A stretch of 64,000 nt of DNA from Nafulsella turpanensis ZLM-10 (GCF_000346615.1 NZ_ANNU01000032.1:1-64000); one strand, 5' to 3'. Counted from the stretch's first letter, positions 38,534-48,988 are shown. A program made the numbers and translations. The notes: generated by a model not told the origin, from the sequence alone.

Positions 38534-38570
38534 AAAAAGGCTGCTCAGATTATTTCTAAGCAGCCTTTTT
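38534..38570. terminator. Bidirectional terminator after the SEC-C and acetylesterase genes
   Basis: AAAAAGGCTGCT and AGCAGCCTTTTT (12 bp) flank a short loop, so a T-run follows the hairpin on both strands. It serves the minus-strand acetylesterase and probably the plus-strand SEC-C gene. Confidence 0.88.
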
Positions 38571-38612
38571 GTTGTACAGGGGTGCAGGCCATGGCAGCAA
38601 TGGCAGGTCTTA

Positions 38613-40562
38613 CTACTGATGATCAGTATATGTTGCCTGAAAGGGGGAAGCCGGTAATCCTTCTTTATTGTACAGGTTAGCCCCTTCCGGATTATCGGCC
38701 CAGGCGTAACGCACTGCCACCGGCTTAGCTACTTTATCGCTCCAGACCACTACTTTGTTTCCTTTTATTTTTGCCTTTGCCCAAAACCAGTTCCCGTCAG
38801 CACCGGCAATAGCAAACGCTTTCAACTCCTCTTCCCCATTGGTAGTTAACCCACCTCCTACATTTTTAAAGGAAAGTACCGCCTTATTCCCCTTTACTTC
38901 CATCGATTTAAACACCGGGCCGGAAAACACTACACTCTCATCACCATAGGCCACTTTTTGTGCTGCCAGCGCCAGTCGCTTCCCTACATCCTCTTTGTTT
39001 AAAGGATGGATATCATTCCACTCACCAATATCAATGGTCACTGCCATGGCGGTATTTGGCACACTGAGTGTTTTCAACTGGGCATCCCGCAGTTCTGCCC
39101 AGTTACTTTCCGATGGCTGCTCTGCTGCTTCCATAAAATTGGCCAGCTGAACATACAGGAAGGGAAAATCGCCCTGTCCCCACTTTTGCCTCCAGTTTGA
39201 AATAAGGGCAGAAAACATTCCATCATATTCCGCTGCGTCATTTGTATTTGACTCTCCCTGGTACCATATCACACCCTTGATGGGGTACTTCAGCAGCGGT
39301 GCAATCATTCCGTTGTACAAACCCAATGGTTTCCAGCGAATAAATGTCTGCCCCGGAAGCGGCCCCATAGCAGCTCCCAGCCTGTACTTCCATGCTCCTT
39401 TCAAATCAATAGTATCTCCTCCGGCAGCAATCTGATAGGGCTTGTCCTCCACAAAACCGCCTCTACCGGATTCGTTAATGACCCTTATCACCAGTGTGTT
39501 TTTCCCTTCCTTCAACAAACCGGCAGGAATTTCATACCTCCTCGGCGGGTACTGATATCCGGTTGTGCCTACAAATTCTCCGTTCAGGTAAACCGAATCA
39601 CTGTCTACAATTCTTCCCAGCAGCAGCCCGGCCGGCTTACCTGCGAGGGAGGCGGGTACATCTATTTCTTTCCTAAACCAAACCACGCCATTCACCGGCC
39701 CCAGCTCAGTATCTGCCCAGTATCCTGGTATTTCCATTGCTGCCCAACGAGAATCATCCAAACCGGGCTTATACCAGGGAGCTTCCGGATTCCTGTATCC
39801 CTGATCCTTCTTCCTCAGCGTTCCATACCATGCATTGCCCCTGGCTTTATCCTTCTCCTGGATTTCACGAATCAGGGTACTGTCTTTAAACCTTTGTGCC
39901 TCCGCATAAGGAACAGGAAATTCTTTCAGTGCTTCTTCGCTTATCCATGCTTCAACCGGAGAGCCTCCTAAACTGGCATTAATGATTCCAACAGGGACCT
40001 CGTATTTTTCATACAGCTCTTTGGCAAAGAAGTAAGCAACAGCAGAGAAGTTCAGCACATTTTCTGGCGTAGCTGCCTTCCAGCTTCCCCCTTCCAAATC
40101 TTCCTGTGGCTGGTTAAAATCATAGCGGTCCGGAACATCAAAGTATCGGATGTCAGGATTCTCTGCCTGCGCAATAACTTCCTGGTAAATTGGTGATGCC
40201 CGCTCCATGGTAAGCTCCATGTTCGATTGGCCTGAGGCCAGCCATACATCGCCAATTAAAATATTTTTGACTGTTAGCTGCTTATCCGCCTGAACATCCA
40301 TTTCATACGGACCTCCGGCTTCCATAGGGGGTAAGTTTACTTCCCAGCGTCCTTCCTCACCGGCAGTAGTTTTCCAGCTTTTTCCTTTGAACTCAATGCT
40401 CACCTCATCTCCCGGAGTTGCCCATCCCCATATCTTCAGGTCTGTATCTCTTTGCAGAACCATTCCATCGCTAACCAGACGCGGTAGCCTTAGCTGGCTG
40501 TACACATTTAATGACAAAAGAAGGGCAGCTATCAGCAGGCTGTATTTCACAAGCTTATTCAT
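38613..40562 (-). CDS. Secreted sialate O-acetylesterase family protein
   Basis: The 649-residue protein has a signal peptide (LLIAALLLSLNVYSQ). The SGNH-hydrolase features are GQSNME with Ser113 as nucleophile, WYQGESN with the oxyanion Asn/Gln block, and the catalytic DIHPLNKEDVGKR with Asp and His. An inserted beta-sandwich (about 270-400, SVYLNGEFVG, VIRVIN) is common in the family. Members remove acetyl groups from sialic acids, and in plant-polymer degraders also from acetylated polysaccharides. Given the divergent pectinesterase next door, acetylated pectin or hemicellulose is a plausible substrate (inference). Confidence 0.9.
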   Translation of the reverse strand: MNKLVKYSLLIAALLLSLNVYSQLRLPRLVSDGMVLQRDTDLKIWGWATPGDEVSIEFKGKSWKTTAGEEGRWEVNLPPMEAGGPYEMDVQADKQLTVKNILIGDVWLASGQSNMELTMERASPIYQEVIAQAENPDIRYFDVPDRYDFNQPQEDLEGGSWKAATPENVLNFSAVAYFFAKELYEKYEVPVGIINASLGGSPVEAWISEEALKEFPVPYAEAQRFKDSTLIREIQEKDKARGNAWYGTLRKKDQGYRNPEAPWYKPGLDDSRWAAMEIPGYWADTELGPVNGVVWFRKEIDVPASLAGKPAGLLLGRIVDSDSVYLNGEFVGTTGYQYPPRRYEIPAGLLKEGKNTLVIRVINESGRGGFVEDKPYQIAAGGDTIDLKGAWKYRLGAAMGPLPGQTFIRWKPLGLYNGMIAPLLKYPIKGVIWYQGESNTNDAAEYDGMFSALISNWRQKWGQGDFPFLYVQLANFMEAAEQPSESNWAELRDAQLKTLSVPNTAMAVTIDIGEWNDIHPLNKEDVGKRLALAAQKVAYGDESVVFSGPVFKSMEVKGNKAVLSFKNVGGGLTTNGEEELKAFAIAGADGNWFWAKAKIKGNKVVVWSDKVAKPVAVRYAWADNPEGANLYNKEGLPASPFQATYTDHQ

Positions 40563-40587
40563 GTCGTGCAGAGTTAAACGATTACTC

Positions 40588-40595
40588 CAAATGTA
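40588..40595 (-). promoter_or_regulatory. Candidate -7 element for the acetylesterase
   Basis: On the minus strand TACATTTG matches TAnnTTTG and lies 25 bases before the ATG. No TTG at the right distance upstream was found, so this is only a half-match. Confidence 0.35.
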
Positions 40596-41069
40596 AATAA
40601 TCAGGGGCTTATAAAGTAAAAATGACAGGATTAGATTCTTCGAAGTCAGATTTTTTCATCAACCAGCTGGGATTTTACAGGTACTCAAGATGGTCTGGAG
40701 CGTCTTATACCTTTCAGCAGCACTTATTTTAAAGTACCAGCATACAGGATTTTAAAAGAAGAAGATCTTAATACCTATAATGCTTAAGTATAATCTCCTC
40801 ATACACCTGACAACTCTTTGGAATAAGCCTGCCTTTTTGAAATTTTATTGCGGTTTTTTGGTGACAAATTCGATTATCTTTGTTAAATTAAAATTCTTTT
40901 TATTCTTTAACCTATTCTTTAACCTATAGTTAAAGCTGCGGCTGCCGGAGTAAAAGCCTCACCAGAGGCCCCTGCTAAGCACCTTCATTCATCGCCTTTA
41001 AATAAAATCCTATGCAAAAAAGACTACTGTATTTTTTCCTGTAAAGAACAAGATTTTTTTTCTCCGCCA

Positions 41070-41085
41070 GTGCAATCGATTGCAC
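41070..41085. promoter_or_regulatory. LacI-type palindromic operator before the pectinesterase
   Basis: GTGCAATCGATTGCAC is a 16-bp perfect palindrome with the central CG typical of LacI/GalR-family operators. It ends 32 bases before the ATG, overlapping the likely leader, a good place for repression by a sugar-sensing regulator. No LacI-family gene is in the window. Confidence 0.6.
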
Positions 41086-41117
41086 AAGTTTTAACAGTCA
41101 TATTTTAATATAAACCT

Positions 41118-44100
41118 ATGAAAGTAAAATTCTACCTATCCTATTTATCATTTGCTTTTCTGCTACTGTGCACTTCCGTAGTGCATGGGCAAACAACCGG
41201 CTCCCGAACCTATGATTTTAGAGACGGAACCATTGTAAACAATGGACAAAGTGAGGATGGCTCCCTTAGCCTGAGTGGCACTTACGGTCATCATGGCTCC
41301 ACCTACGGACTGAATATGAAAGTAGATGGAGAAATCAACCTTACGGTAGACGGAAGTAACACCATCAGGTTCCTGGGTTCCCAGCATTCAGGTTTAAACA
41401 TGCTGGGTACTGCGACTACTGAAGGCGATTTGGGCACCCAGAATACGAAGGTAGCCAATGACCTGAGCGATACCTACGACTTCGTTTACTCAGGCAATGG
41501 ACAGCCATTAAATTTTAAACTTACCGCCGGGGCAGGTAACGACCTGTACCTGCCAACCATTGAAGTGATTCCTGCTCAATCAGGTGCGGCGGCTACTGTG
41601 GCCGAGAAAAACATCATTTATTATTACGACTTCAGGGATGGCAGTATTGTACCCACTAATACTACCGGACAAGAGGATATAAACCTTGGCCTGATAGGAA
41701 TTACACCGGGTTCCAGCAATGCTTACGGCTACAATGGTGAGCAGCACGGTTCTGTATTTAAAACGGGAAATCAGATTAGCCTGCAGGTAGATGGGAACTC
41801 CTACATTAAGGTAGGAGGCAGTATCTATTCAAGCGGTACGATTTCCGTTTCAAGCGCAAGCGGCGATTTCGATGTAAGCTCACAGTCTTCCACCACCTCT
41901 GGAAACTTTGGCAACGATGGTTCTACAGTAGACTTCCTGTATATAGGCACTGCGGGTACTGTTACGCTGGACTTCACAGGCACTAATTATGTACCCTACA
42001 TTGAGGTCGCGCCCGTTCCTTATGAGGTGAGCCTGACCCCATGGATACAAAAAGCAGGCACCATTACGCTCAACGGCACGGACATAGGAGTTACCTCCGG
42101 CGCAGATGCAAACAGCGATGCCACCATTACCCTGAGCTCCGGTACTGTTATCAGTGCTACGAATGAGGAAGCCAGCATCCTGATGGATTTAGGAGGCAAT
42201 GCTTTATCTACCTTCACCCCTGCCTTTACCGGAGATATTGCCGCGGTAAATGCCAATGGCGATATGCTGGAGATCACCTTTGTAGATGAGGCCTCGAACC
42301 CAACAAGCTATGTCATTAAAGTAGCTGACAACAGCCTAACGGCAGAGGCTGAGCCCGGCAAAACCTATATCTACAATTTTGCCGACGGCTCGGAGATGCC
42401 TCAAACCAGCTATAATTCCTTACGGTATAAAACCTTTGTAACCAAAGATGGCCTGGTAACCATCAACAGCAATACAGATACGGAATCTTTACAGTTTGGC
42501 TACCATGACTCAAGCCACGGCGGCGTCTTTTTCCCCGGAAATTCATTTGATATTGCTGTAGCAGGAAATGCCACTATCACCTTTCTGGTAGATACCTATG
42601 GAAACGCGACAGATGCGGTTTTTGAATTTACAGATGCCCAGGGAAATGTATTGGGTACTGCACCAGCTACCAATATAGGCGGGGCCGATGGGTTCCCGAG
42701 CAACTTCAGCTATGAAGGACCTAAGGGAGTCATTACGGCTACATTAAGGAGTGAGAATTTCCCAACTGCAGAAATTTACCTCCATGGGTTAAGTGTCGCA
42801 AACGAGGCGACAATCGAGGCATCAAACGGAAAAACAGATGTCTGGGACTTTGGGGCTGTTCAGTTAGACGAGACGCTTTATAATAATCAATTAACTGAAG
42901 AAATCATCAACTCATGGTACGATCCTTCCATCACTGTGGGTAGTTCAGGAAATGTATTGCCAAGCTTCAGCGCAGGGGTTTTGAGCTGGATAGGCGGCGG
43001 AAATGACAGGCTCAGAACAACCAATACCAACCTTACCCGCTACGACGAAAATATCAGCGATGCCGAGGGTTATACAGGCCGTATTTATGTGAACTCTGCA
43101 GGTGCCACTGGCAGATACCTGAGCCTGACCCTGAGTGAAGACGATGAAGTGACAATTGTAACCAAAACAGATGCCGGAGGTACCATCCATTTTGAATATG
43201 TAGCCGATCCGGCCGCGCAAACCGATGTAGTGGAAATTACCAGCGAGCTTACCGAGCTGAATTTTGTGGCGAAAGAAGCCGGCACTTACCGCATCTACGA
43301 CACCCAGGGTAAGCCAAGCTACTACCGAATTTACAGAAAAGATGCAGATTACGCAGCAGTGTCAGGCGCTGTGGATGTTAGCCAGGCAGCCGATATTCCG
43401 GCAGACTACCAGATTGTCTTTACCAATGAGGCAGGTAAATCGTGGGCGGTTCCGGTAACAAACGGAGTATATACTGCCAGTCTGCCTGTCGGGTATACCT
43501 ACGAATTAAGTCTGGCAAATGCAGAGGCCTACATTATCAGCAATGGAACGACTCTGGAAGTTACAGGTGAAGCAGTTACACATGACATAGCCATTAAAAA
43601 AGTAGAGCTTTATAATGTAAGCGGTGCAATTGCAGGTTTGGCAGGCCAGGACCTTTCCAGTTTAGAACTGGTATTTACACCAGATCCGGCAGCCAATAAA
43701 TCTTATATGCCTTCTCCTGTAGTGGATGCTACCAACGCTACCTATACCGTGAAGTTAGAGCCGGGTACCGAATATACTATTTCAGCTGAAGGAGTGAATG
43801 ATTATTATATTCCTGCCAACACCATTACCATTGGTCAGGCAGATGAAACGGCTGATATTACCTTTGCGCCTAAACCGCTGTACAAGGTTACCATCGATGC
43901 AGCTGACCTCACTGCTGAGCAGCTGGCTAAACTGGCCTTAACCTTTACCAATATGGCCGATGAGTATACCTACACCTTTACCTCTGTCGATGATATCGCC
44001 CTGAGAGATGGCACTTATACCATTTCCTATGATGGCCTGGATGAATACCCGCTAACGATGGGGCTGACTTCTAACCTGACTATTGATGGAGAAGCTGCAA

Positions 44101-46019
44101 CCAAAGTGCTCTCATTTGAGCCTGTAAGAAACTGGTCGTTCGACGACGAGGAAATTACCAATGATACACAGGCGTATAAAGGACTGCTCTTTAGCGGAAA
44201 TATTGCCAACGAGATGAGTAAAGGACACCTGACCGCCAAAGCCGGAGCCACCATTCAAGTACCGGTAGAGGTGGGCGATAAAATTACGGTAAGCTACTAC
44301 TATTCTGCCGATTTCTCTATTGAGGGTGGCGAAGCTGTTACAACGGAGAGCAACAGTACTTCCAATGTGGAGACTGTAGATTATGTATACCCCGGCACTG
44401 AGGCTGGTTATGTAACCATCACTATCGGAGAAGGAGCTTCCACTACCTACATCACTGATATTGCGATTAGTGAAGCCCTGCCGTATACACCTACTTTGTA
44501 TGTTGGGGCTGATAAAGAGTACAAGACCATTAATGCCGCCCTGGATGCCATTGCTACCATGGATCGGGAAGATGACCAAAGAGTAACGGTAATGATTGAT
44601 CCGGGTAATTACGAAGAGATGCTGGTGATTACAGAGCCTTCTGTTACCTTAAAAAATGCAGCCGCCTCCCCAAGTATAGATTTACTCAATAAAGGGGTTG
44701 ATATTGCGGAAAATGCTGTTCGCATCACATCCTATTACGGGCATGGATATAACTACTACAGCATGGGCAGCGACCAGAAATGGGATGCGGATGTGTTAAG
44801 AGTCAACAAAGAAAATGGCTATTTAAGTTATGAAAATAAAGGCTCCGGCACTACCAATGGCTCCTACTGGAATGCTACCGTGGTAGTTAGCGCCGATAAC
44901 TTTGTGGCAGAAGACATTATCTTTGAAAACTCTTTTAACCAGTATATCTCCAAAAAGGAATCGGAAGATATTGTGGTGATGTGGGAAGCCGGAAGCAAAG
45001 GAGAACGCCCGACAACGGTAGGCTCTACCGAAGTGCAGGACAGAAGCTTCGTGGAAAGGGCAGCAGCACTTGCCATTACCAATAATACGGATAAAGTAAT
45101 TCTCGATAATGTTCGTGTAGTGGGTCGCCAGGACTCCTTCTTCGGTGGTTCTAATGCGAGAGTGGCAGTATACAAAGGCGTTATGATGGGAGCCGTGGAC
45201 TATATTTTCGGTGGCATGACGGCCGTATTCTACCAAACCGGATTGGTAATGAATGTGAGTGATGCAAGCAATGATGCCTCCTACCTTACCGCCGCTCAGC
45301 AGCGTGAAGGAAGGGGCTACCTGATGTACGAAACCACCGTCAGATCGGCTATCCCTGGTGTGGAAACAGCTTCTACCTACCTTGCCAAGCCGGGCTATTT
45401 TGGTCGCCCCTGGGAAGCGACCACCAGCGAAGTGGTATTTTACAATACCACCGTCGAAACCTCGGATTATCCTGGTTCTGAAGGAGAATCGCTTATTATG
45501 CCGCTTGGGTGGCAAAATACCCTTGGCGGAGAGTCAAGCATGATGTACGAGTATGGAACGATAGAAGAATCGGGAGTGGATAATTCTGATAAACGTGCTT
45601 CATGGTCCACCGTGCTAGCAGAACCAGTACTGTCAGACGGAACCGAAATTACGCCTTTTAATTTCACAAAAGGAAATGATGGCTGGGATCCGATAGCCAC
45701 ACTTATTGCAGAGGAAGAGAAGCCTGATGAAGAAGTTACAGGAATCAATGACGGCATTGGTGCCAGCGGATTACAGGTTTACCCTAACCCTTCCCGGCAA
45801 AAGGCGGTAACCATCTCCTACGAGGTCACAAAAACGGGTGTGGTAACCCTGCAGGTAATTAATTTACAGGGCAAAGTTGTAAAGCAGCTCACCCATGAAA
45901 CCTTAAAGGCTGGCACTCATCAGATTCAGTTTAAGACGGGTGGCCTGCATTCCGGCATGTACATCATTCAACTGAAAACAGGAAGTGGAATGAGTAACAC
46001 GAAGCTTTACCTGAGATAG
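41118..46019 (+). CDS. Large secreted pectinesterase with T9SS sorting domain
   Basis: The 1633-residue protein has a signal peptide (YLSYLSFAFLLLCTSVVHGQ). Three to four related N-terminal modules follow, each starting with a pattern like YDFRDGTIV, YDFRDGSIVP, YNFADGSEMP and WDFGAVQLDE (about 32, 168, 418, 575). Then come beta-sandwich repeats (about 750-1000). The catalytic right-handed helix is at about 1127-1530, with GRQDSFFGG (Asp1339), VDYIFGG (Asp1361) and GRPW (Arg1430), the acid/base, nucleophile and binding residues of pectin methylesterases. The C-terminus ends with a type A sorting domain (YPNPSRQ, then SGMYIIQLKTG). It removes methyl esters from pectin outside the cell. Its length is several times the catalytic domain, and the role of the N-terminal modules is unknown, perhaps carbohydrate binding. 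Confidence 0.88.
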   Translation: MKVKFYLSYLSFAFLLLCTSVVHGQTTGSRTYDFRDGTIVNNGQSEDGSLSLSGTYGHHGSTYGLNMKVDGEINLTVDGSNTIRFLGSQHSGLNMLGTATTEGDLGTQNTKVANDLSDTYDFVYSGNGQPLNFKLTAGAGNDLYLPTIEVIPAQSGAAATVAEKNIIYYYDFRDGSIVPTNTTGQEDINLGLIGITPGSSNAYGYNGEQHGSVFKTGNQISLQVDGNSYIKVGGSIYSSGTISVSSASGDFDVSSQSSTTSGNFGNDGSTVDFLYIGTAGTVTLDFTGTNYVPYIEVAPVPYEVSLTPWIQKAGTITLNGTDIGVTSGADANSDATITLSSGTVISATNEEASILMDLGGNALSTFTPAFTGDIAAVNANGDMLEITFVDEASNPTSYVIKVADNSLTAEAEPGKTYIYNFADGSEMPQTSYNSLRYKTFVTKDGLVTINSNTDTESLQFGYHDSSHGGVFFPGNSFDIAVAGNATITFLVDTYGNATDAVFEFTDAQGNVLGTAPATNIGGADGFPSNFSYEGPKGVITATLRSENFPTAEIYLHGLSVANEATIEASNGKTDVWDFGAVQLDETLYNNQLTEEIINSWYDPSITVGSSGNVLPSFSAGVLSWIGGGNDRLRTTNTNLTRYDENISDAEGYTGRIYVNSAGATGRYLSLTLSEDDEVTIVTKTDAGGTIHFEYVADPAAQTDVVEITSELTELNFVAKEAGTYRIYDTQGKPSYYRIYRKDADYAAVSGAVDVSQAADIPADYQIVFTNEAGKSWAVPVTNGVYTASLPVGYTYELSLANAEAYIISNGTTLEVTGEAVTHDIAIKKVELYNVSGAIAGLAGQDLSSLELVFTPDPAANKSYMPSPVVDATNATYTVKLEPGTEYTISAEGVNDYYIPANTITIGQADETADITFAPKPLYKVTIDAADLTAEQLAKLALTFTNMADEYTYTFTSVDDIALRDGTYTISYDGLDEYPLTMGLTSNLTIDGEAATKVLSFEPVRNWSFDDEEITNDTQAYKGLLFSGNIANEMSKGHLTAKAGATIQVPVEVGDKITVSYYYSADFSIEGGEAVTTESNSTSNVETVDYVYPGTEAGYVTITIGEGASTTYITDIAISEALPYTPTLYVGADKEYKTINAALDAIATMDREDDQRVTVMIDPGNYEEMLVITEPSVTLKNAAASPSIDLLNKGVDIAENAVRITSYYGHGYNYYSMGSDQKWDADVLRVNKENGYLSYENKGSGTTNGSYWNATVVVSADNFVAEDIIFENSFNQYISKKESEDIVVMWEAGSKGERPTTVGSTEVQDRSFVERAAALAITNNTDKVILDNVRVVGRQDSFFGGSNARVAVYKGVMMGAVDYIFGGMTAVFYQTGLVMNVSDASNDASYLTAAQQREGRGYLMYETTVRSAIPGVETASTYLAKPGYFGRPWEATTSEVVFYNTTVETSDYPGSEGESLIMPLGWQNTLGGESSMMYEYGTIEESGVDNSDKRASWSTVLAEPVLSDGTEITPFNFTKGNDGWDPIATLIAEEEKPDEEVTGINDGIGASGLQVYPNPSRQKAVTISYEVTKTGVVTLQVINLQGKVVKQLTHETLKAGTHQIQFKTGGLHSGMYIIQLKTGSGMSNTKLYLR

Positions 46020-46054
46020 CCTTCTTTTAACCCTTAAATAGTTAATCACTTATT

Positions 46055-46097
46055 AACCTCAACGGAAAGTTTACAAGCTTTGCGTTGAGGTTTTTTT
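46055..46097 (+). terminator. Terminator of the pectinesterase gene
   Basis: AACCTCAACG and CGTTGAGGTT (10 bp) surround an 18-base loop, and a run of T follows the right arm. It lies 35 bases past the stop. Confidence 0.82.
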
Positions 46098-46610
46098 GTT
46101 ATCCAACATTAGCTGGAAAAGATGGATATTCAAACAGCCAGAAAAACAACCTTTACTTGCATCCCCACTCTCCCAACATTGCAAAACAAAAGAACCGCAT
46201 TTTCAGCCTTAAAAATTCCACTGGAAGCTGCCAGTTTATTTTGGAGAAAGCCGGCTTTCAGCTACAGCTAGGGTATTTTCTGGTGAGTCATTACTAGTAA
46301 TGTATAGTTAAGAATATAACTTTTACTGAATAACCGAAAGGTGAATCTGCACCATTTGACGTTTGGGTGCTCTCCTCTTCTATCTCTTTCCTACATTTAA
46401 GTTCTTATATCTCCTGATACCTTTGACCATCGCGCCAGTAGTCCATCGCCAATAGATTTGAGGACTTATTATTCATTTTTCAACAGCGCGGCTGGGGCAG
46501 CCCCGCTGCCGCTTTTAAATACCCGAAGTTCAGGTAAACTTACAGTGTCGCAGAATATAGTTAATTGTCTCACCATCTTTATAACCTGCCAATGAATACT
46601 TTACCCTTTT
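46098..46610. other. Non-coding gap between the pectinesterase and the ABC permease gene
   Basis: No credible gene. A GC-rich hairpin (GCGGC...GGGG...CCCC...GCCGC, about 46488-46516) lies downstream of the permease stop on its strand, but no T-run follows, so it is not a clear terminator. Confidence 0.45.
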
Positions 46611-48944
46611 TTACTCTGCTTTTAAAACTTTTACAGGTTTTATTTTACCCGCTCGAATGGTTTGTGACAGGACAGTGAGCAACCCGACTATGGCAACCAA
46701 AACAAAACCTATGCTTATATTTATAAGACCTAAATCAAGATGACTGCCCATTTCTTCTCTTACTAAATCACCGATTAACATGCCCCCTGGAACACCAATA
46801 AGTCCGGCAATCAGGATAAGAATGCCAAAATTTTTGGTGACTGTCCACACCAGTCTTATTTTGCCTGCTCCCAATACTTTTCTTATACCTAGTTCTTTAG
46901 TGCGTGTTTCTACGGAGTAACTGGCTATGCCTAAAATGCCCAAAGCAGCGATTATCATGACTATAAGGGCAAAGCCTCCAAAAAAACCTATCCTGTCGCC
47001 ACTACTTGCTCCTGAATAACGGTGATCTTTTAAGTTATGAATATTTGCCGTTTTTTCAGGAAAATTGTTTTTCCATATGGATTGAATGGCTTTGGTCACT
47101 TCCAATTCTGTATCTGGCTTTATTTTTATAGTCAGGGTGGCTATTTCATTTGGCAAATACCGATAAATTAAAGGGAGTTGTTGGCCAATAACTTCATTGG
47201 GCATGATGCCAATGACTTGTACATTGGAAGAATCCAGTAATAGATTTTGCCCCACTACAGTCTCCGATTTAGATTCCAATATTTTTGCGGCAGCTTCATT
47301 CACCAACACATAATGCTCAATATTCCGGGGCATATTTTCAGGAAAATTTTGCCCGGCTTTTAAGCTGATACCTTCTGTTTCAATTGTTTCCGGGTCAATA
47401 CTTACGTAATTTATTTCCAGAATCTTATCGTTCAATGTGACAGAATCTTTGCCCATTTTAATCGGTTCATAATACCAGTTAGTGGCCAAAGCCGTTTCTA
47501 CCTGACTTAACTGACTTATTTCGTTTTGCAGGTTTTCATATTTTTCACCTTTCAAATCAAGTGTCAGGACGTTAGGTGGCACGGTCGAATTAATAATTGC
47601 ACTGTTTTTTCTTTCATAATCGGCCAGTATGACCACCTGTATCATAAGGATGATAGCAACTGAAAATTGCACAACAACTAAAATCTTGTAGAATGAAACA
47701 GTCTGAAACAACCTTACATTCTTCATTTTACGCAATGTCTGTACGGGCTTAAAAGCTGACAGCAGCCATGAGGGAAGTGCCCCAGCGACTAAGCCTGTGA
47801 TAACTGCGTAGATCAACAAGCCTGAAATTAAGGTTATATCCCAGGAAAACGTCACCTCCATATCAGGTATGTGGTCCATTAAAATATTAACACAGGGCAC
47901 TGTAAACAACAAAGCAAATACGGAAACAAGGGTCGCTTCCATTAAAAATTGACCAACAATTTGTCCTCTTGTTGCGCCTATGGTTTTGCGAATACCCACT
48001 TCTTGCGCTCGAGATAAGGCACGCGCTAATGATAAACTGATATAATTGAAAGCAGATAAAAGAGTTAAGGATAGAATTAAAAACAGCTGCGTTTTTATGC
48101 CCATCCAATTGACGCCCGCATTAGGGTCATTTTTAATGCCATTGTTTCCAGGGGTAACATCTTCTATGGGTTGTGCCAAAAATTGAAGATTGCTGTTATC
48201 CAATTTCCGATTATAGTTTTGGAGCTTTGTATTGAGTTGCTTTAAATTATCTTCTGATTTTAAACGGGCATAAATTGCAGAGCTCTTGAATTGCTCCCAA
48301 TCTTGCGAAATATTACTGACTGCTCCTTCCTTTTCAAGCATTTCAGCAGCATTGTTAGAAAGCATTGCCTCAATAGGCAGGTGTGTCTCTAAAGGTGGGT
48401 CCTGGATAATTCCCCCAACGGTATAAGAACCTAAATTTTCAAATTGAACCGTTTGTCCTAAAACATTGGCGCTGCCAAATATTTTTTCTGCTGTTTTTTC
48501 AGTTAGAAAAAGGCTGGTGGGATTATTTGTAAGGCTTTGTGCATTGCCTGATAGCAATTTGAAGCCAAAGACATCAAAAAAAGAAGGCTCTGAAAATTTT
48601 ATGTCAATAGGGATATCGCCTTTATCGGTTTGTAAGTTATGTTTTCCTGCCAGCCGTACTTTTACCGTTTTTTCAATAAAGGAGAAATTGTTTATTTGAT
48701 GCGCCAACGGCAATGGAGCTGTTGCCCATTTTGCTTGTCCCGTCTCATTTGTTTCCTGCGTAAGTATCCGTACTATTTGATTTAATTCTGGATGAAAATG
48801 GTCTGTATCGTAAGTGGCTTTTATGCCTGTAAAAAGAATAACACCAACTGCCATACTCATTGACAAGCCAAATATGTTGACAAATGAAAAAAGTTTGTTT
48901 TTCCAAAGTGTCCGGATAGCGATTTTTAGATAGTTCTTTATCAT
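46611..48944 (-). CDS. MacB/FtsX-type ABC transporter permease
   Basis: The 777-residue protein has the duplicated FtsX-type build common in Bacteroidota: N-terminal helix (FSFVNIFGLSMSMAVGVILF), a MacB-like periplasmic domain, three helices (about 285-385), a linker, a helix near 430, a second periplasmic domain, and three C-terminal helices (about 670-770) with RTKELGIRKVLGAGKIRLVW. Such permeases move no known single substrate; MacB-like systems transmit mechanical force to export lipoproteins, peptides or macrolides. No ABC ATPase gene is adjacent, so it is an orphan. Its DNA is visibly more AT-rich than its neighbours and Asn/Ile/Lys codons are frequent, suggesting it may have been acquired more recently. 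Confidence 0.88.
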   Translation of the reverse strand: MIKNYLKIAIRTLWKNKLFSFVNIFGLSMSMAVGVILFTGIKATYDTDHFHPELNQIVRILTQETNETGQAKWATAPLPLAHQINNFSFIEKTVKVRLAGKHNLQTDKGDIPIDIKFSEPSFFDVFGFKLLSGNAQSLTNNPTSLFLTEKTAEKIFGSANVLGQTVQFENLGSYTVGGIIQDPPLETHLPIEAMLSNNAAEMLEKEGAVSNISQDWEQFKSSAIYARLKSEDNLKQLNTKLQNYNRKLDNSNLQFLAQPIEDVTPGNNGIKNDPNAGVNWMGIKTQLFLILSLTLLSAFNYISLSLARALSRAQEVGIRKTIGATRGQIVGQFLMEATLVSVFALLFTVPCVNILMDHIPDMEVTFSWDITLISGLLIYAVITGLVAGALPSWLLSAFKPVQTLRKMKNVRLFQTVSFYKILVVVQFSVAIILMIQVVILADYERKNSAIINSTVPPNVLTLDLKGEKYENLQNEISQLSQVETALATNWYYEPIKMGKDSVTLNDKILEINYVSIDPETIETEGISLKAGQNFPENMPRNIEHYVLVNEAAAKILESKSETVVGQNLLLDSSNVQVIGIMPNEVIGQQLPLIYRYLPNEIATLTIKIKPDTELEVTKAIQSIWKNNFPEKTANIHNLKDHRYSGASSGDRIGFFGGFALIVMIIAALGILGIASYSVETRTKELGIRKVLGAGKIRLVWTVTKNFGILILIAGLIGVPGGMLIGDLVREEMGSHLDLGLINISIGFVLVAIVGLLTVLSQTIRAGKIKPVKVLKAE

Positions 48945-48988
48945 GGCTTAAAGTGTTGATTTTTAATAAAAAAAAAGCCAAACACTGA

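Larger units (their letters stand above)
40563..41117. other. Divergent promoter region between the acetylesterase and pectinesterase
   Basis: About 550 AT-rich bases without a credible gene. It holds the candidate -7 element for the left gene, a TATCTTTG -7-like sequence for the right gene at 40875-40882 (TTG only 14 or 24 bases upstream, not ideal), and the LacI-type palindrome at 41070. Confidence 0.5.

Noticed and set aside
44823-45515. 230-codon minus-strand open frame inside the pectinesterase gene
   Set aside because: It opposes the catalytic domain, whose motifs (GRQDSFF, VDYIFGG, GRPW) are certain.
46085-46297. 70-codon plus-strand frame after the pectinesterase
   Set aside because: It begins within the terminator and has no features of a real protein.
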